64,000 nt of DNA from the NCBI GenBank assembly GCA_963971225.1, contig OZ020267.1, positions 96,151,648 to 96,215,647 on the forward strand, written 5' to 3'. Every line of letters starts with the position of its first letter. The first letter of the stretch is position 1. Source of the stretch: Melieria omissa (taxonomy: Eukaryota > Arthropoda > Insecta > Diptera > Ulidiidae). The notes beneath the pieces are model-generated. The model saw only the letters and a list, made by a program, of their open reading frames with translations, had not been told where the DNA came from and searched no databases. This document shows, one piece after another, positions 43,031-54,522 of the stretch. Both the position numbers and the translations under genes were made by a program.

Positions 43031-44068
43031 TACACTGCTGCCTACACTCCTGCGTTCTCCCTCAATATCTTCTGGTGGGACTTAACATCTTCTCGCGATC
43101 ATCAACCACCATATTGTGCACGGGTTTTTCATCATCCTCATCTCTATTACAAGCTATCACAGGTGCGTTGAACCGATATTTGCATATTACAAAAGTTGAT
43201 TTATTGAGCATATAGTGTGTTTTGTTGTACCTGCTGTAAGGTTCGCGTGTTTACATAATTTTTCTAACAAACAAAACCCAAAATCGCGAGTGTAAAAACA
43301 AAAAAAAAACAAAACGCTTTTCTTATGTGTCGAAAATACATAAGAAAATAACAACAACGTTTTTGACTAAACTTGGCGCAAAATTAATTACATATTTTTA
43401 GTTCTCTCGGGTTCCGTTAACGAACCAGCTAGTTATATAGATACACGGTTATATATATATGCATACATTTACATATCGGTTAACGGATTCAAACTGCCTT
43501 TCATATAAAATACCTTTTAGAATCGCGCATATCACGCGACCCTGTATTCGGTAAACTCAGTGCTACGTTGTCGCGACTTTGCTTTTCTTCTCTATTTCTC
43601 TTGTCGTGCACATCCGTAGTGCAACAATAACCACTAGTGCATATGTACATAGCTGCCAAGCAATACTAATTGCTGGTACGTACATACGAAAGTAAAGGCA
43701 CAAGTAGGCCTTGCGCGAATACATTTTTTTTGGCATTTCGGCATTCGTTTCTGCATTGTGCACCTTCTATTGAAGTACGAGGTGACACACAAAACTATAA
43801 ATTTTTTAAATTCAATTCTTTGCGTAACGCAAATTACTTGTGATACCGATTAACTGCATTTATACTTTTGAAGTGCATAAGCGAAATCTTGTAACAATCC
43901 ATAATAAAGCAAGCGTTGAGTAAATTTTCTATTGTTTTCCTTTTTATATCTCGTGTCGCACATTTTTTACTTCTCTCTTTCGCATTTCACCTTTGTTGCG
44001 CTAAGGTGAAAAAGTTTGGGCTACTTCGATTTTACTTTTTGATTTTGATTTCGTCCATTCAAATCGAA
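43031..44068 (+). other. 5' leader of BEL/Pao element C
   Basis: AT-rich leader leading to the gag ATG at 44069. From 43417 it aligns with 24637-25291. No separate gene. Confidence 0.6.
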
Positions 44069-46250
44069 ATGGCCAAACTTGACAATTTCACCCGTGCTTC
44101 TGATCGCGTTTTTGAATTTGAAAATGCCTTTACGGAAACTCCATCAAGTAGTCATAGCAAATTCACTTTAGAAATTCAAAGCTCCGAGCTAAAGGAGTTG
44201 TGGGCTACCGTGAAAGTTCAATATGAAAAATGTCAAATATCGTTTGGATCGCAAACGAAAAGAAATGCTGATGATATCGCTGTCGTTACTGCGAAATATC
44301 ACAGCACGTATCGCACCTACGTTTCATGTTTAGCGACAATTAACGAAAAAATTCACGACTTCGATCTCGCTTCATCTTGTCCTCGTCATACTTCCACCCT
44401 CGATAGTTCTGCTTTATCAGAACCTATTTTAAACAATAATATCGCACTTCCGCCTTGTGATACTGACGTTTTTCAAGGTGACTATACGTCTTGGCCAACT
44501 TTCCGCGATTTGTTTACCGCCATCTATATCAGGAACAATCGCTTAACTAATGTCGAAAAATTGTATCACCTCATTCAGAAAACGAGCGGAGAAGCGAGAG
44601 AAATAGTTCGAAAGTCCCCTCTCACCAATGAAGGTTTCGAACTCGCTTGGACTAATTTAAACCAAGCCTTTAATAATAAACGAATTTTAGTTAATGCTCA
44701 AATTAAACTTCTTTTTGACTTACCAGCTCTTTCTTCTGAAACTGGTTCTGGGCTTAAGAGTTTGCAACGCGGCATTAATAATTGTTTGAATTCGCTGAAA
44801 TTATACGACGTGAATACTTCCGATTGGGATCCAATCATTGTGTATATGTGCATGCAGCGTTTACCTCAACGCACTATTGCTTTTTGGGAGTCAGGTGTTA
44901 AAGACAAATCGGCTTTACCAAAGTGGTGCGAACTTGACGAGTTTCTTACTACGCGATACCGAACTCTCGAATGCGTCGATGAGTTAAAGACTTCTACTTC
45001 CAACAAATCAAATTCGAACAGACCGGCATCTAGCGAGGTTAGCGGTTCTAAACGACTTACACATACTTTTCACGCGAATGTTGATTCAAGCTGTGCTCTT
45101 TGCAAGCAACCACACATATTGCGCAATTGTAAACGTTTTCTTAACATGCAAGTTTGCGATCGGTTTTCCAGTGTTAAGCGTTTTCAGTGCTGTTTAAACT
45201 GCCTATCGAAAGGCCATCAATTAAAGGATTGTAAAAGCGCCTACAATTGTTCCGTATGTCATCAACGTCATCACACGTTGTTACATCGCGAATCACCTTC
45301 TTCTACGAAGACTCAGTCGGGATTACGTCCAACTAACACTACTTCTACTACTTCTAGAGTGGCTGCGTCGTCCGAGTTACGCTCCACCGCGCCAGGATTT
45401 CAACCTTCGAGTGCTTCTTCGGGGCTTCGCTCCAATCAGCCTTCTACTTCTTCCGTAGCTCCAACGAGTGAGCATCATAGCTTCCATCAAAAAATACAGT
45501 CCACTACTAAAACATCTTCGAATAGTGATTCTCCGAATCTCGCGTTTCCTCGAAACCAACGTGTACTTTTAGGTACAGCGCAAATCTACATTTGCCATTT
45601 AAATACCAATTATTCTGCTAGGGCTTTAATTGATCCAGGATCAGAAGCATCTTTCATTTCGGATCGCCTTCGTAAATTGATTAACTTGCCTACGTTTGCT
45701 ACACAAGCCAGCATATCTGGGGTTAATCAATCGTTTGCTGCAAGCGCTAATCGACTTAGCTCATTTGTTCTCGGATCACCTACGGATCCAAACGTGAAAA
45801 TTGAAGCCCTCGCTTTCGTACTTCCGCACATCACTGGGAATTTGCCATCCTGTACAGTCGATTCAGGAATACGTCATAAACTACCGAACCTTAATTGGGC
45901 AGACGGAGACTTTTGGAGGACTTCCGCCATAGACGTCCTTATCGGCGCCGACTTGTACCCACAGGTGGTGCTCCATGGAATTCATCGCAATCTGCTTGGA
46001 AGTCTGACAGCCCAGCAAACCGTTTTCGGATGGACTCTTACTGGCCCCATTCCGGATTCCGAAGTCAGGTGTTTTACAACGAAGGTGGACATCTCAACGG
46101 ATTCTGGGTTGGACACAATTCTTTCTCGCTTATGGGAAATTGAAGAACCCCCTAGGAAACGGATTCTATCGGAAGCTCATCAATGGTGTGAGGACCACTA
46201 CATGGCTACTACTCGGCGGAATGAAGATGGGAGATACATTGTCTCTGTTC
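44069..46250 (+). pseudogene. BEL/Pao element C: Gag and protease, truncated before RT
   Basis: An open frame of about 727 codons from MAKLDNFTRASDR. The capsid-like part has LPPCDTDVFQGDYTSWPTF and VEKLYHLIQKTSGEAREIV (DUF1759-like), then three zinc modules (CALCKQPHILRNC, CCLNCLSKGHQLKDC, CSVCHQRHHTLLH), a Ser/Thr-rich linker, and a retropepsin with RALIDPGSEASFIS and DVLIGADLYPQVVLHG, ending GWTLTGPIPDSE. It breaks at about 46250, just after GRYIVS, where reverse transcriptase should begin; beyond that the frame runs on by chance to 46531. The missing half resembles what starts at 53232 (element E), which uses similar codons, so C and E may be two halves of one element. Confidence 0.85.
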
Positions 46251-46487
46251 ACGTCGTTGCTCACCATCACCGCACCACCTACATCCTTCACAATCAAATA
46301 TCTACTTTACCTTTTTTCTACTTTGTTTTTTCAATACATTATAATCAAATTGTGAAAAAACAATTGTCAATATTTAAAATGAAAAAATATAATGAAAAAT
46401 TTTTATTGTTCAACGTTCCACCACCCGCATCGGAAGCTTTTTCACTAACGTTCAAAACATTGGCTTTTTCACTAACGTTCAAAACAT
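46251..46487 (+). other. Possible 5' LTR remnant of BEL/Pao element D
   Basis: AT-rich sequence that ends AAAACAT directly before a tRNA-Tyr PBS. A 26-bp unit (TTTTTCACTAACGTTCAAAA...) is directly duplicated at 46438-46490, and each copy ends in TTGG, the first bases of the PBS. Confidence 0.45.
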
Positions 46488-46505
46488 TGGTCCTTCGAGC
46501 CGGAT
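46488..46505 (+). promoter_or_regulatory. Primer binding site for tRNA-Tyr (element D)
   Basis: Same 18 bases as 42879-42896, at the end of a putative LTR and upstream of the gag of element D. Confidence 0.65.
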
Positions 46506-47375
46506 CCAACGGCATTTTACAAAAATTTTAAAAAGTGAGAAACAAAAAATCGAAAAAAGAGGATCAACATCAGCAAAGATCAGGCCCAGCGTGTACCAGG
46601 CGACAACACAATCAACCACACCGCAAGCGGCGCATATATTGACGCAAACGGCAGCAGCATTGCAGCAGCGGGCACTACGCGGGAGCACCATAACATATTG
46701 CCTACCCCCTAGGCAATTGCGTGAGTCGTTCCGATTTTCTTATAATCTATATTAAAAAAGACGGTTGGAAAAATTTCTTTCTCTGTATATCATCTATATA
46801 CAGAGCCAACCCGTCATACTTATATAGCGGTTTGCATGTACATATCACTTATGTACCTAGGCAACCGGTGCTAGTGTCCAGCCCAACAACACATATAGAG
46901 GTACTATATATCCGATTTATAGTACCCTGCAGAAAAACATAAAGGCTGCTGGTGTATTTAGAACCCATAAATACACTACACAAATTGATTCCGAGTTCTT
47001 TGGAAGGTTTTTATTTATAATTATTTATAAAATTAAATAATATATATCATAATAAATAAATTAATTGAATACAATAAATAAATATCCACATTGTTTCGTT
47101 GGTCCCTATTTCGAATTTCGTCGTAAATATCCATTGCGGCTCCCTTTTTTCTTTTCATTTATCTATTGCGAGTTTTCCTTACTCATTGGTTTACGTGCTT
47201 TTCCAAATTTCTGAAATTTCCTTTTCTCGTGTTGGACAAAATCGCGTGGTCAATTTTCGTGCATCTCGTTCGATAAATTTCGCCTTTCGAACATCGAGAT
47301 ATTTACTTTTATCAAGTGGACTGTGATTTTTAGATCAACTATCGGTTTTTATTTTTTTCATAATAACGAAACGAC
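46506..47375 (+). other. 5' leader of BEL/Pao element D
   Basis: About 0.87 kb without a recognisable gene before the ATG at 47376. Contains an AT-rich block at 46995-47095. Confidence 0.5.
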
Positions 47376-48278
47376 ATGCCAGTGAACAGGTCGTCCGACA
47401 GATCCACCAGCAATCAAGCTGAGTCGGATCCCCCCTCGGTACCGTCAGAGCCGTCAACAAAATTCGTTAGGACGCCTGACACCGAAACGGAAGGCCCTGC
47501 TTCAGATTTATTGGGTGCAATCCCTAAAAAACGCATCACAAGGGCACAAACAGTAGAGATTCGAAAATCTCAAAAGGAAGTGGCTCATGATCCCTCCATG
47601 AGTGCTTTCATTTTCGAAGCAGACAACTTAGTTCATTTTTGCACACAATTCTCCTCGCGTGCAATCGAAGACTCTACGGTGCCCATGCTGAAGGCAGCTC
47701 TAGCCGATTTGAACGGCTATTATGAAGATGTAAAGGCAGCGTATAGAAAAGTCGGTGTCACCCCTGATGACGACCTGCCAAGCAATTTCAAGCTTCTTGC
47801 TCGAAGCAAGTTGGAGCTATGCCGAGAACGAGCATACCAGACAATCGCCCAGATCTCAGATTTGATGGACGTTCAGCAACCTCCCCCCGCTGAAACAGCA
47901 CGTCCAGCTGAAATTTCTACAAATTCAGCATCTGCGCAGGCAAATAATTCTATTTGTCTGAATGTGCCACCATGCGACACAGAAATCTTTTCCGGTGGGT
48001 ACGAAGAGTGGCCGTCATTCCGTGACATGTTTACAGCGGTGTACATAAACCACCCTAAACTCACCTCTGCCCAGAAACTGTATCACCTCAGATATAAGAC
48101 AGCCGGAAAAGCTGGTGCGATAGTCAAACAGTATGCTCTAAACGATGCGAATTTCGAATTGGCATGGAATGCACTAAGAACCCGATTTGAAAATCGGCGC
48201 ATCCTAGTTGATAAACAAATCAAAACGCTCTTGGTCCTCCCTCAAGTAGCAAATGAAAAAAGCTTCAATCCACAATAA
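47376..48278 (+). pseudogene. BEL/Pao element D Gag, N-terminal part, ended by a frameshift
   Basis: From ATG 47376 the frame encodes a Gag with NVPPCDTEIFSGGYEEWPSF and SAQKLYHLRYKTAGKA, homologous to the capsid region of element C. Around 48260-48275 a one-base change shifts the frame: the protein ends at TAA 48276-48278, but the next frame continues the family at once (from 48287). BEL/Pao elements normally have one gag-pol frame, so this is an inactivating lesion. Confidence 0.85.
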
Positions 48279-48286
48279 ACAATTCG

Positions 48287-51200
48287 TTGTCCGTCTTACG
48301 ATCTCAAGGCGTCTCGACAGAGAGTTGGGATCCAATTCTGGTGTATATTTGTTCCTCAAAACTTCCAGAGGAAACTTTATCACTATGGGAACAATCTCTT
48401 AGTTCCCGTAAAGATCTCCCCACTTGGGAGCAAATGGACGTTTTCCTCACCATGAGGTATGAGGTTGTGGAAAGACTCAACACCGTCAAACCAGTCAAGT
48501 CAGGTTTACCACCGAATAGGGGTTTCAACAGAATTCAGAACTTTTTGGTAGAAAGCGAACGGACTTTTTCCTGTCCGATTTGTAACGCTTCTCATGCAAT
48601 AAAATTCTGCGCTACCTTCAAAAAGTTGTCTGTACGAGACCGAGTGAAGGCAGCACGAACACACAACTTGTGCGAAAACTGCCTTTCATATACTCACTTG
48701 AAAAAGGACTGCACGAGTAAATTCACATGTTTGCATTGTCAGAAAAAACACCATTCCATGCTTCATATTCCAACTGACAACAACCAGCACCGACAACGAA
48801 ACGTAGTTGCACAAGTCTCTATGACTAATTCTCACAATCCACAAACCCGAACCTCACCCGCGAGAGAGTCTCCGAGCTCACGGGATGAGTCAAGTTCTGA
48901 TGAGCAGTCCAACTCATCCCAAACATCAAAAAATCGACCTGTGCAGTCTCTTAGCACAACGGTCGAAGAAAAAATTCTTCTCCCTACTGCTCTTGTTTCC
49001 TTAGAGCATCTCGGCGAACGCCACATGATTCGAGCACTTATCGATCAAGGTTCGCAACGGACATTTATCTCGTCCAAAGTGCAGAATCGATTGAGGATTC
49101 CTACTCAGAGAACTCAGATCGAAATATCTGGAATGGGTGGAAAAACTATCCAAAACTCAAATCAGATCTGCACAATCACATTAGTCGCTCCTAAAACTAG
49201 TACCAAACTCACGACTCAAGCAATTGTTCTTCACCAATTAACAAAACTTCTTCCTACTTTCAACGTAAGCACGAAAGAGTGGAAACACGTTACTATGCTA
49301 GATCTAGCAGATCCCAACTGCTTTAAACAGGCCCAGATTGACTTGGTCATCGGAAGTGATTTACTTCCTCAGATCCTTCTCGATGGAATCCACCGGAATA
49401 TGTGTGGCAGTCTCCTTGCCCAAAACACTATATTTGGTTGGATCATAAGTGGCCCACTTCCTCAGAAAGTGTCAACGTTCTCGACACAAGTGGAAGAAAT
49501 CTCAAATGAATGTCTTAGTTCCCAACTCAAACGCTTCTGGGAACAAGAAGAGATTCCACAAATATCTCTCATCTCCGAAGAGGATCAGTTCTGCGAAGAT
49601 CTCTACCAGAAGACAACATCTCGGCGGCCAGACGGTAGATACGTCGTTAGACTACCCTTCAAATCGAGTTTTCTTACTCAAATATCTTTAGGTCATTCTC
49701 GTTCAACAGCCTACGCACAATATCTCAGCATGGAACGAACATTGAAAAATAAAGGCGATCTCCAAACCACATATAACGAAGTGCTCAAAGAGTATCTCAC
49801 ACTAGATCATATGGAACCAACTCAATCCCTAGAAATCATCTCTGATGGCAAATATTTTTCATTTTATCTGCCTCATCATGCTATAGTGAAGCCGGAAAGA
49901 ACCACTTCCAAGGTCCGTGTTGCCTTCAACGCCTCTAAAACAACAAGCTCAGGATATTCACTGAATGATGTCCTTCACATTGGTCCAACATTACAGCCCG
50001 ACATCATGACACTGATTCTTAGATGGCGGCTATACCAATTTGTGTTCAATGGTGATGTGGAAAAAATGTACAGACAAATTCTTGTCCATCAAGACGATCA
50101 AGAATTTCAACGAATACTTTTTCGCGAGTCTCGGAATTCGCCCATTCGAGATTTCAGACTAAAAACAGTTACGTTTGGAGTGAATTGCGCTCCGTTTTTA
50201 GCCATTCGAACCCTTCGACAATTGGCTAACGATTCTAAGGACGAATTCCCATTAGCGGAACCGATCCTCTTTAAGGAAACATACGTTGACGACATACTGT
50301 CGGGTGGCCACACCTTATCCGAAGCAGCTGAATCACTCACCCAAGTGATTAATGCATTAAAGTCCGCAGGATTCCCCCTCAGAAAGATTACTTCTAATCA
50401 TACGAAGATCCTGGAAAACATCCCCACTTCGGCGCTTCTTAACTCAGACTTCCTTAAATTTGAAAGCACAAGTTCAACAAAAACACTTGGCATGAAATGG
50501 AATGCTCTATCGGATACTTTCTCGTATTCAGTCGTTCCCATCTCAGAAAAAAGTTCTGCGACAAAGCGACAGATTCTTTCTGCGGTAGCGAAACTTTTTG
50601 ACCCCGCAGGATGGCTCTCACCCATAATAATTCAAGCCAAGTTACTCCTTCAACAGCTCTGGTTGGAAGGCACAGACTGGGATGAATGTGTAAAGCCCGG
50701 TTCCCTCATAAAATGGAACCAATTTATCAAAAATTTGTCGTCCATCAATGAGATCGAAATCCCCCGATGGGTGCGGTTCTCACCTCTAAAGAAAATCCAA
50801 CTCCATGGATTCTGCGACGCTTCAGAGAAGGCATACTGCGCAACTTTATATCTGCGCACCACTGACAGCGATGGCAATATCTCCTGTCATTTGTTCGTAG
50901 CGAAAGGGAAGGTTGCACCTTTGCAAACAGTTAGCCTTCCGCGTTTAGAACTGTGTGGCGCCGTTCTACTTTCCCAACTCTCTAAATACATTACCGAAAC
51001 TCTCGAATTAAATCCCGAAGACACCTTCTTCTGGTCGGACTCACAAATAGTCCTCGCTTGGTTAGAGAAACCTCCAAGCACTTGGAAGACATATGTTGCC
51101 AACCGTATCACCCAAATTTTAAAAAATGTCGGTAACGCCACATGGCGGCATGTCATCAGCAATGACAATCCCGCCGACTTGGGCACTCGCGGGTGTAAGC

Positions 51201-51775
51201 CTCAAGAACTTTCCAAAAACCCACTTTGGTGGCATGGTCCCAAATGGCTTCAATTCCCTGAAGAAGTCTGGCCGAAATCAACTACCGCCACTGCTGTTCT
51301 ACCTGAGCAACGGAAAGTCCAAGTTCATCTCGCAATAGAAGATCCACCAGATATACTCGATCGATTTTCCTCCTATCCCCGAGCCCTACGTGTCCTGGCG
51401 TACGTGTTCCGCTTCTTCCATAACGGATTCGCTAAAAGGAGAAACTCTCCTCTAGACCTAAATCCATTCGTGTCCCAGAATGAGATTCATTTCGTCAAAA
51501 CGAGGCTCATAACGTTAGCTCAAACACGTTTTCACCACACAGAAATCGCATTATTGTCCAACAAGATCCCCATCCCCAGAAAAAGCAAGATATTAACTCT
51601 CAATCCTTTTCTCGACAAGGACGGCTTACTTAGGGTTAATGGTAGATTAGCCCAGGCTGCGCTCACTTACAATGAACGACACCCGATAATCTTACCCGAT
51701 GCTTCCCGATTCTGCAAGTTATATCTTGACTTATGTTTAGAATGGCTCGTCAAGAGTTTTACATTCCCCGTCTGA
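48287..51775 (+). pseudogene. BEL/Pao element D: Gag C-terminus, protease, RT, RNase H, IN start
   Basis: This 1162-codon frame continues Gag after the frameshift. It contains zinc modules ([41 protein letters not shown]), a retropepsin site [28 protein letters not shown] and [10 protein letters not shown], reverse transcriptase with [11 protein letters not shown], RNase H with [14 protein letters not shown] and [12 protein letters not shown], and the beginning of integrase. It ends at 51775 where about a dozen expected residues of the integrase zinc-binding region are deleted and the frame shifts. Codons are more GC-rich at the third position than in C and E, so D is a different family. Confidence 0.9.
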
Positions 51776-52797
51776 AACCGCAGATCAAAAAATGCATTCA
51801 TATGTGTAAGATTTGTACGATACAAAGACAAAAGGTACAATCACAGATTATGGCAGCTCTCCCGCCAGAACGTTGCACATTGTTAATTCCTTTCTCGACA
51901 ACAGGTGTTGATTTTGCCGGCCCGTTCCAGATCAAAGCCTCTCAACTTCGAACGGCAACCTTTATCAAAGGTTATGTTGCAGTGTTCGTGTGCTTTTCCA
52001 CTAAGGCCATACACTTGGAATTATGCTCTAACCTCACCACTGAAGCATTCCGCGCTGCATTTGCCAGATTCGTTGGAAGACGAGGCCTCCCGAACAAAAT
52101 CATGTCAGACAATGGCACAACCTTTATTGGAACCCAAAGAGCCCTGAACCGTGAATTCCTCAAATTCTCTAAAGAGGTATCCCACGACATCCTTAGAAAG
52201 TATTCTTTACAAGGAATCGATTGGGTTTTCATCCCCCCCAGTGCGCCTCATATGGGCGGATTATGGGAATCGGCAGTTAAAAGTTTCAAGATTCATCTTA
52301 AGAAAACTGCCGGCCATCATAAATTCAATTTTGAAGAATTTACCACTCTACTAGTTCGAATTGAAGCCGTATTAAATTCCCGACCTTTGTCTCCACTGTC
52401 TCAAGATCCAGCTGATCTGTTAGCGCTGACTCCAGGTCACTTCCTGCGAGGCGCCCCTCTCCTGTCACCTCCCGAACCCAACTCGGAAGATCTATCGTTA
52501 GTCAACCGATGGGAGAAGCTGAAGGCTCTTCACCATGAGTTCAGCCGGAGATGGAAAGCTGAGTATCTCCATGAGCTCCACAAGAGGCACAAGTGGCACC
52601 ATCCCCAACAGGAGATAGAACTGAACGAGTTAGTCGTCATCAAGGACGAGCTGCTGCCCCCCACCGAATGGAGATTAGGACGGGTCATCGCCCTACATCG
52701 AGGACCCGACGGCCACGTCCGAGTGGCCGATGTCCGCACACAATCTGGCATACTCACACGCCCGATTGTGAAATTATGCGTTCTACCCACCGCGTAG
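51733..52797 (+). pseudogene. BEL/Pao element D integrase, remainder
   Basis: After the deletion the frame resumes with [15 protein letters not shown] and carries CKICTIQRQK of the zinc region, the DDE core (TGVDFAGPF, IMSDNGTTFIG, GGLWESAVKSF) and the C-terminal domain ending VKLCVLPTA. Stop at 52797. Downstream, after about 100 bp with a pyrimidine tract and CAG, begins a separate zinc-knuckle ORF. Confidence 0.88.
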
Positions 52798-52922
52798 AAC
52801 CCCCTTTTCTCTTTATTATAAATTCCTTTATAATTTTTCGCGGGCATCGCTGCCCATTTTTCATTCTAAACCACTAAAGTCCAGTTTTTCTATTGTTTCT
52901 CCACAGCTCTACCATCGAAGAT

Positions 52923-53231
52923 ATGCATCGTTGCCAAATCTGCCATCGCCCTCATGCCTTGAGGTTCTGCCGCGGGTTCATTGCCATGAACCCCGGCCAA
53001 CGCGACGACGTCGTATACGCACACGGCTACTGCCGCAACTGTTTGGCCTGGTCCCACGATACGGAGGCGTGCGAATCGCCAAACAGTTGCAAGGAGTGTG
53101 GGTTAGCACATCACACGATGTTGCATCCAATTGACACCCTACAGCAGATGGCACATTACTGGCCACAACGACGAGGTGCCCAACTGGCGACGCCTCCCTT
53201 CAACGCCACTCCGCAGCAGACAGCCCATTCC
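52923..53231 (+). CDS. Post-pol zinc-knuckle ORF of element D, truncated
   Basis: Begins at ATG 52923, 126 bp after the pol stop and just after TTTTTCTATTGTTTCTCCACAG, which looks like a splice acceptor. It encodes three Cys/His modules, CQICHRPHALRFC, YCRNCLAWSHDTEAC and CKECGLAHHTMLH, the same three-module set found near the Gag C-terminus, but with no capsid region before it. The frame then runs into a Gln/Pro-rich stretch and is cut at about 53232 by the junction with element E (nominal stop 53264). The homologous ORF behind element E (56372) is longer. Function unknown. Confidence 0.7.
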
Positions 53232-54522
53232 GGAGTTCCTTCGGAACGAAGCTTCGCTTCTTAAAAAACCCGAATTCAAAGTTCTTTATGATCAAGTAGT
53301 TGACGAGTACTTGCAGTTATCGCATATGAAGTTAGTCGGTCCGCCTTCAAATCAGAGTTTGGTCACATATTGTTATCTTCCGCATCATGCTGTCATTAAA
53401 CCAGAAAGTCTTACAACAAAACTTCGTGTTGTTTTTAACGCTTCAAATAAAACTTCCAATGGTAATAGTTTGAATGATGTGTTGTACGTCGGTCCGGTGC
53501 TACAGTCTGACTTAGTTTTACTTCTCCTAAGATGGAGACTTTTTCGATTTGTTTTCAATAGTGATATTCAAAAAATGTATCGACAAATTCTTGTCGACCC
53601 AAGGCATCGTCCATTCCAACGCATTCTACATCGCTCTTCTACTGATGTGGAAGTCTCGGATTACGAATTACAAACGGTAACCTTTGGCGTCAACTGCGCA
53701 CCATATCTGGCGATTCGCACTCTCCTTCAACTTGCAGCCGATTCTCAAGACACTTCTCCCCTTGCCGCACATATTCTCCGACGATCCATGTATGTTGACG
53801 ATGTTCTCGCCGGTGCGCATGATTTGCCTTCTGCTATAAAGGCCCGGAATGAACTTATTGACACTTTACATGGTGCTGGACTTTCCTTAAGAAAATGGAC
53901 TTCAAATCGCAAAGAAATTCTAGTGGACCTTCCGAAAGAGCACCTATTAAAGGAAGACTTCTTAAGCTTTGAAGATCCCAGTTCTACAAAGGCTTTAGGG
54001 GTACGTTGGAACGCTTGTACTGATAATTTCTATTTCAAGGTTCCTGCTATTGAGCGAAAGGATTCGCACACCAAAAGGGAACTTCTCTCCATGATTGCCA
54101 AATTGTTTGACCCGGTCGGATGGCTTGCACCTGTAGTTATTGTTGCCAAAAATTTAATGCAACTGGTCTGGCTTGAGAACATAGGCTGGGATGATTGCCT
54201 TTCTGAGCCCATTGAAAGAAAATGGCAGAAATTTTTGGATGGATATATGGATATCAACCTGATTCAAATACAACGCTGGGTGAATTATTCTTTGCAAGAC
54301 CAAGTTCAAATTCATGCTTTCTCCGATGCTTCCGAGAAAGCATACGGGGCGGTGATCTTCATTCGCGTACGTAAATCGCCTACTAGTTTCTGCTCCCACT
54401 TGCTTACGTCAAAAACAAAGGTCGCTCCAGTCAAAACTGTCTCGTTGCCAAGACTAGAATTATGCGGTGCAGTGCTCCTATGTGACATGCTGGATTCTCT
54501 TCTATCCGAACTGTTGGACTGA
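53232..54522 (+). pseudogene. BEL/Pao element E: RT and RNase H, 5'-truncated
   Basis: Element E starts within the RT region with EFLRNEASLLKKPEFK; Gag and protease are absent. It has LPHHAVIKPES, reverse transcriptase MYVDDVLAGA, KALGVRWNA and RNase H AFSDASEKAYGAV, then [13 protein letters not shown] small deletion near 54520 shifts the frame (stop at 54520-54522) before the next RNase H motif. The nominal upstream frame to 53131 belongs to element D sequence. Confidence 0.85.

Noticed and set aside
42823..43171. Several short frames on both strands over the 21-bp repeat
   Set aside because: A repeat unit divisible by three keeps many frames open by chance.
46251..46531. C-terminal extension of the element C ORF
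   Set aside because: The frame continues only by chance into unrelated LTR-like sequence and across a primer binding site.
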